DNA from: Lachnospiraceae bacterium
GTDB taxonomy: Bacteria; Bacillota; Clostridia; Lachnospirales; Lachnospiraceae
Assembly (NCBI GenBank): GCA_030531165.1
Contig: JAUNOI010000004.1
Coordinates: 18,899-82,898 of the forward strand
DNA length: 64,000 nucleotides
Direction: 5' to 3'
Within the stretch, counting starts at the first letter, position 1, and each line of letters starts with the position of its first letter. This document shows, piece after piece, positions 60,840 through 64,000 of the stretch. Both the position numbers and the translations under genes were made by a program. Under the pieces are notes generated by a model that was not told where the DNA came from, did not search any database, and was given only the letters and a program-made list of their open reading frames with translations.

Positions 60840-60870
60840 AAGATCTGCATCTTTTTATAATACAGATCTT
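60840..60870 (-). terminator. Terminator after the histidine kinase gene (module 2)
   Basis: Perfect 8-bp stem AAGATCTG/CAGATCTT with a 15-base loop; on the minus strand followed by TTTTTTATA. It holds the same place as the terminator in module 1. Confidence 0.75.
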
Positions 60871-60927
60871 ATCATATAAATATCTCCAGCTTGTTTCTAA
60901 AAAATCACAGAACTGATACTTTTCTAT

Positions 60928-61848
60928 TCAACGATTGCTAACACTAGGAAGGAACACAGAAAATACAGAACCTTTATCTTTTTGAGACGTCACCTTGATA
61001 TAACCCTTTTGTTCCTGAATAATATATTTTGTAAGGTATAAACCAATCCCAACCCCAGGCAGTTCTGAAACTTCAAAACTTCGATAAAATCTTGTAAATA
61101 TTTTCGGAATTTCTTCTTCCGCAATCCCAATTCCTGTATCAGAAATATCAATTCTGACAAAAAAAGAATACTTTTGTATAGAAACAGAAATTTTGCCTCC
61201 GGAAGGCGTATATTTTACAGCATTGTCAACGATGTTTCCGATCGCCTCTATCGTCCATTTTAAATCAAAGACAGCTACTTCCTCTGTGAAGTCGGATGTA
61301 AGAGTGATTTCTTTTTGTTCTGCCTTTGTCCAATACAGATTCTGTATTGCCATAAGCATTATATTTACTGAAGTTTCCTTGGGATGCACGGAAATCATTC
61401 CATTTTCCATTCTTGAAAGTTTTACAAGAGACTGAATCAGAAAATCAAGTTTATCTGTTTCTTCTGAAACAGTCTGAATCAATTCATCATCTCCATAATT
61501 TTCCTGCAAAAGTCCCGTATAAAGTTTTACATTTGAAATCGGTGTTAAAGTCTGATGTGCAATATCAGAAATCAACATTTGAATCATTTCCTTCTGCTCT
61601 TTCTGCTCCTCACCAGCAATCAGGCTGTTGTCAAGGTATTGTTTGAAACTGTTTTCAATCAGCGATAATTTTTCTTCTGAAAACTCCGATACATTGTAAT
61701 CCCCATTTAATGCTTCATCTAACATCTGCTGTAAATGGGCGAGAAGTTTTTCCTCTTTTTTATAATAATGTATGTAATATCCAATGCCGGAAACAATAAC
61801 ACCAATGCACATTCCTATCATAAGTTGTATCATGGTTCTATTACCCAC
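60928..61848 (-). CDS. Membrane-bound sensor histidine kinase (module 2)
   Basis: A 306-residue kinase. One clear membrane segment at about 7-28 (IQLMIGMCIGVIVSGIGYYI) and almost no outside part, so an intramembrane-sensing type. The H-box is SDIAHQTLTPISNVKLY, the N-box IGNIVDNAVKYTPSGG, G1 DTGIGI, F-box FTRFYR, G2 GVGIGLYL. It overlaps the response regulator gene by 19 bases. It probably needs the ABC permease as sensor, as in BceRS-AB systems. Confidence 0.93.
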   Translation of the reverse strand: MGNRTMIQLMIGMCIGVIVSGIGYYIHYYKKEEKLLAHLQQMLDEALNGDYNVSEFSEEKLSLIENSFKQYLDNSLIAGEEQKEQKEMIQMLISDIAHQTLTPISNVKLYTGLLQENYGDDELIQTVSEETDKLDFLIQSLVKLSRMENGMISVHPKETSVNIMLMAIQNLYWTKAEQKEITLTSDFTEEVAVFDLKWTIEAIGNIVDNAVKYTPSGGKISVSIQKYSFFVRIDISDTGIGIAEEEIPKIFTRFYRSFEVSELPGVGIGLYLTKYIIQEQKGYIKVTSQKDKGSVFSVFLPSVSNR

Positions 61849-62510
61849 ATATATCCGATGCCATATACTGTTTTAATATATTTCGGATTTTTCGGATCAA
61901 GTTCTAATTTGTCACGAAGTCTCTTAATCGTAACAGTAAGTGCATGTTCATCAACATATTCTGTATCCCCCTGCCATACCTGATCAATGAGATAACTTCT
62001 CTTCAAGGTTGCACCTTTATTTTCACATAAGAGACGAAGTAATCTCTGTTCAGTTTTGCTCAGTTCAATCATCTGTTCCCCTTTAGCAAACTCCATTTTA
62101 TCAAAATCAAACCTGAGCTTGCCTTGTATAAATATCCTCGTATTCTGATGCGTACCACGCAATTGAACTGCTGCTCTTGCACGAAGTACCATCAAGCTAA
62201 AAGGCTTAGTAATATAATCATTTGCCCCTGCTTCTAAGCCCGTCACTATGTCAAGCTCCATATTATTTACAGTAATCAATATAATCGGCACTAAACTGGT
62301 TCTTCTGATTTCGCGGACAAAATCAATTCCGTTTCCATCCGGTAAATTGACATCTAATAGAATCAAATCCACCTGATGTTTCTTTAAATATTTTCTGGCC
62401 TCAGCAATTTGTCTACACTGCACAAAATCATGCTCATCTGCTTTCAATGCCAGTTTCATTCCATCATTTAACTTTTTATCATCTTCAATGATTAGTAGCT
62501 GTTTATTCAT
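61830..62510 (-). CDS. OmpR-family response regulator (module 2)
   Basis: A 226-residue regulator: receiver with EDD (9-11), phospho-acceptor in LILLDVNLPDGNG, TVNN and TKPF switch residues; winged helix with LSKTEQRLLRLLCENKGATL and DEHALTVTIKRLRDKLE. Paralogous to 44607-45308. First gene of module 2; probably activates the ABC genes. Confidence 0.94.
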   Translation of the reverse strand: MNKQLLIIEDDKKLNDGMKLALKADEHDFVQCRQIAEARKYLKKHQVDLILLDVNLPDGNGIDFVREIRRTSLVPIILITVNNMELDIVTGLEAGANDYITKPFSLMVLRARAAVQLRGTHQNTRIFIQGKLRFDFDKMEFAKGEQMIELSKTEQRLLRLLCENKGATLKRSYLIDQVWQGDTEYVDEHALTVTIKRLRDKLELDPKNPKYIKTVYGIGYMWVIEP

Positions 62511-62594
62511 TTTCTTACACCTTACATTTTTTCACAGCCTCTGATACATCCTATATGCGTATTCTCTTCATAAGATCCAGCTCATTAGAGGCAT

Positions 62595-63144
62595 CTATCG
62601 TGAATCTGTACTTTTTAGGTATTTCTGCGTATATGCACAAACCGCAAAGCATTTTCCACATAAATCTGTTTCAATATTTGTTTTCTTTAACATTATCTCT
62701 ACTTGCTTTTTATAACATTTATTTATGTCCATAATTTCTTCTCTTTGTATACCAGGTTCCCATAAGGTTCCCCTTAATGCTTGTCCAGGACACTTTTTTA
62801 CACACAAATTACATTGTCCACAACGTGATTGATTGACTGGAACATCACACTCCAAAGGTGCATTTGTCAACAAAGAAGAAATGCGTATGGCCGATCCATA
62901 CTGTGGAGTGACTAACAAACAATTTTTCCCAATCCAGCCAAGTCCAGCTCTTGTAGCCACCGTTTTATGAGGAAGTTTAGAAATTTTATTCTGATTAACT
63001 TTCACACGATTTGTTGTCTGTTCATAAACTTCAAATCCTCTGTTTCTTAAAAATTCTCCCCCTGCCATAATGATTTCATTCAATTTCTTATTCAAAAAAT
63101 GGTACAACCTATAATATTCTTTTTAATTCTTCTGTTAATTCCAT
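62595..63144 (-). pseudogene. Decayed QueG-like 4Fe-4S protein with internal deletion and frameshift
   Basis: The surviving frame (62595-63107) gives about 170 residues. It includes ATRAGLGWIGKNCLLVTPQYGSAIRISSLLTNAPLECDVP and two 4Fe-4S motifs, CGQCNLCVKKCPGQAL and CGKCFAVCAYTQKYL, all typical of the C-terminal two-thirds of QueG-like epoxyqueuosine reductase relatives, which use cobalamin and Fe-S. A ribosome site and ATG at 63144 start MELTEELKRIL, then stop. The next base brings the frame YHFLNKKLNEI, which in full-length relatives follows about 60 residues later. So a deletion removed the middle of the N-terminal domain and shifted the frame. Probably non-functional, though a TTG start could still give the Fe-S part. 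Confidence 0.75.
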
Positions 63145-63315
63145 AGTATCTTGCCCTTCCTATCTTTTTTTCACATACTATATATTTATTCAACATATCT
63201 TCTTCATTCGCATATATCCCTGTCCATTTTACCAATCCCGCCTTTATAAAATCATTATATCTTATTAGCCATCTCCTTTACAACTTTATTTTAACACTTC
63301 AACCACATCAAAAAA

Positions 63316-63335
63316 AGCGCCCCCGAAGAGACGCT
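63316..63335 (-). terminator. Terminator of the acetyltransferase gene (UUCG loop)
   Basis: On the minus strand an 8-bp stem (AGCGTCTC/GGGGCGCT, two G-T pairs) closed by a TTCG tetraloop and followed by seven T. Confidence 0.85.
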
Positions 63336-63375
63336 GTTCAGATAATTTTATTCACAGAAAAATCATGGCTTATAT

Positions 63376-63861
63376 TTACTTTTCAACATACTCCCATTTT
63401 TCCTCTGTCATTTCATAATCCGCCCACGTTGTATTTAACTTTGTATCAGTAAGATGAAATCCAAAATTACTATATAGATGTCTTGCTGCCTTACATATAT
63501 CTATAGTCCACAATACAACATGGGAATAGTTTTTTTCTTTACAAAAATCCATAGCTTTTTGCATAAGCATTTTTCCAACCCCTTTGCCCTGCAGCGATGG
63601 GTCTGTGCCAAACAGCCTTAACTGGGCACTTCCATCATCCTTACCTACTATACAAACAGAGCCTACGATTTTCCCATTTTCCTCCGCAATCCATAATTCA
63701 TTTCTGTCCGGATGATCAAAAAGCTCTGTCATGGCATGAAGAAAATAATTTTCAACATTTGGTAAAAAATCAAACTGCTGCTCAAAAAGCTTGTAATAAA
63801 AATGAACCACTAAACTTGGTTCCCCAGGTTTATATGTTCTTATTATAATACTTGAATCCAT
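63376..63861 (-). CDS. GNAT-family N-acetyltransferase
   Basis: A 161-residue acetyltransferase. Motif A with the acetyl-CoA pyrophosphate loop is present: LFGTDPSLQGKGVGKMLMQKAMDFC (QGKGVG near 91-96); motif B is WTIDICKAARHLYSNFGF. Acts on an unknown amine, protein or antibiotic substrate. AAAGGAG lies 10 bases before the start. It has a promoter at 63972-64000 and a UUCG terminator, so is monocistronic. Confidence 0.9.
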   Translation of the reverse strand: MDSSIIIRTYKPGEPSLVVHFYYKLFEQQFDFLPNVENYFLHAMTELFDHPDRNELWIAEENGKIVGSVCIVGKDDGSAQLRLFGTDPSLQGKGVGKMLMQKAMDFCKEKNYSHVVLWTIDICKAARHLYSNFGFHLTDTKLNTTWADYEMTEEKWEYVEK

Positions 63862-63971
63862 CCTATTTTCTCTCCTTTGAAATCTCTGAAAATTTATCTA
63901 AAATCAGTTCTACGGCATCACAATGCTGTTTTGCGGAAATTCCTTCCCCTAAATAGTTGTGTTCAGCTATT

Positions 63972-64000
63972 ATATTATCTTAATTAGTAGCTTTTGTCAA
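63972..64000 (-). promoter_or_regulatory. Promoter of the acetyltransferase gene at the window edge
   Basis: Minus strand TTGACA (63995-64000, at the very edge), 17 bases, TAATAT (63972-63977). The ~100-base leader to the start codon has no start codon with a ribosome site, so it is untranslated. Confidence 0.65.

Noticed and set aside
63862-63970. An open frame upstream of the acetyltransferase on the minus strand
   Set aside because: It has no ATG, GTG or TTG start with a ribosome site and begins right after a promoter, so it is better read as leader RNA.
1-64000. Long ORFs on the opposite strand of real genes
   Set aside because: They lack ribosome sites, promoters and family motifs and lie wholly inside well-supported genes.
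1-64000. tRNA, rRNA, prophage or insertion sequences
   Set aside because: No cloverleaf-type genes, rRNA segments, integrases or transposases were recognised on either strand.

Overview
The window reads as a low-GC, Gram-positive anaerobe of the Lachnospiraceae type, plausibly a lactate-using butyrate producer such as an Anaerobutyricum or Anaerostipes relative. This is inferred, not searched. Evidence: strong AGGAGG-type ribosome sites and SigA-like promoters, a sortase-type surface protein, an Etf-coupled lactate dehydrogenase operon, an Rrf2 regulator and iron-containing alcohol dehydrogenase. No rRNA, tRNA, CRISPR array, transposase or prophage was seen.

Layout. 1-1118: end of an amino-acid ABC importer operon. 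1221-4080: lactate permease followed by an unusual D-lactate dehydrogenase carrying an N-terminal HPr domain, with a possible small RNA or attenuated leader upstream. 4605-9105: peptidase E, GH13 alpha-glucosidase, a Gfo/Idh/MocA oxidoreductase and a DeoR regulator. 9258-27695: an 18-kb run of fifteen same-strand genes. 27810-32842: dxs, nitroreductase, a TetR regulator, lactaldehyde reductase and a 100-bp hairpin element. 32884-40225: FadR-type regulator, acyl-CoA dehydrogenase, EtfA, EtfB, FAD lactate dehydrogenase and a second lactate permease, with TGGGT-N-ACCCA operators at the promoter. 40276-45308 and 57501-62510: two paralogous modules of FtsX-type permease, ATPase, histidine kinase and response regulator. 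45341-57343: stress and accessory genes, including yaaA, an Rrf2 regulator, a sirtuin-macrodomain pair, a secreted SGNH esterase, a putative membrane terpene cyclase with a divergent TetR, and MATE with a divergent MerR. 62595-64000: a decayed QueG-like gene and an acetyltransferase.

The most interesting region is 9258-27695. From the promoter end it encodes a MotA/ZorA-like stator with a long coiled-coil tail, a MotB/OmpA-like partner, a SEDS (FtsW/RodA) protein with a large insertion, a helical protein, a secreted/transmembrane coiled-coil protein, a zinc-ribbon GTPase, a large GTPase-partner-like membrane protein, two membrane-anchored FHA-like proteins, a class B penicillin-binding protein, a PP2C phosphatase, a Ser/Thr kinase, a vWA-like protein, a small acidic protein and a sortase-anchored surface protein. 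It combines an ion-driven motor as in Zorya, a kinase/phosphatase/vWA set as in TerY-P triads, a GTPase pair as in predicted conflict systems, and a dedicated SEDS-PBP wall synthase. My hypothesis is an envelope-spanning, phospho-regulated machine for defence, secretion or wall remodelling.

The second theme is lactate. One unit couples a permease to an NAD-type D-LDH that may be controlled by PTS phosphorylation. The other couples a permease to a flavin LDH, Etf and an acyl-CoA dehydrogenase, which would link lactate oxidation to butyryl-CoA formation.
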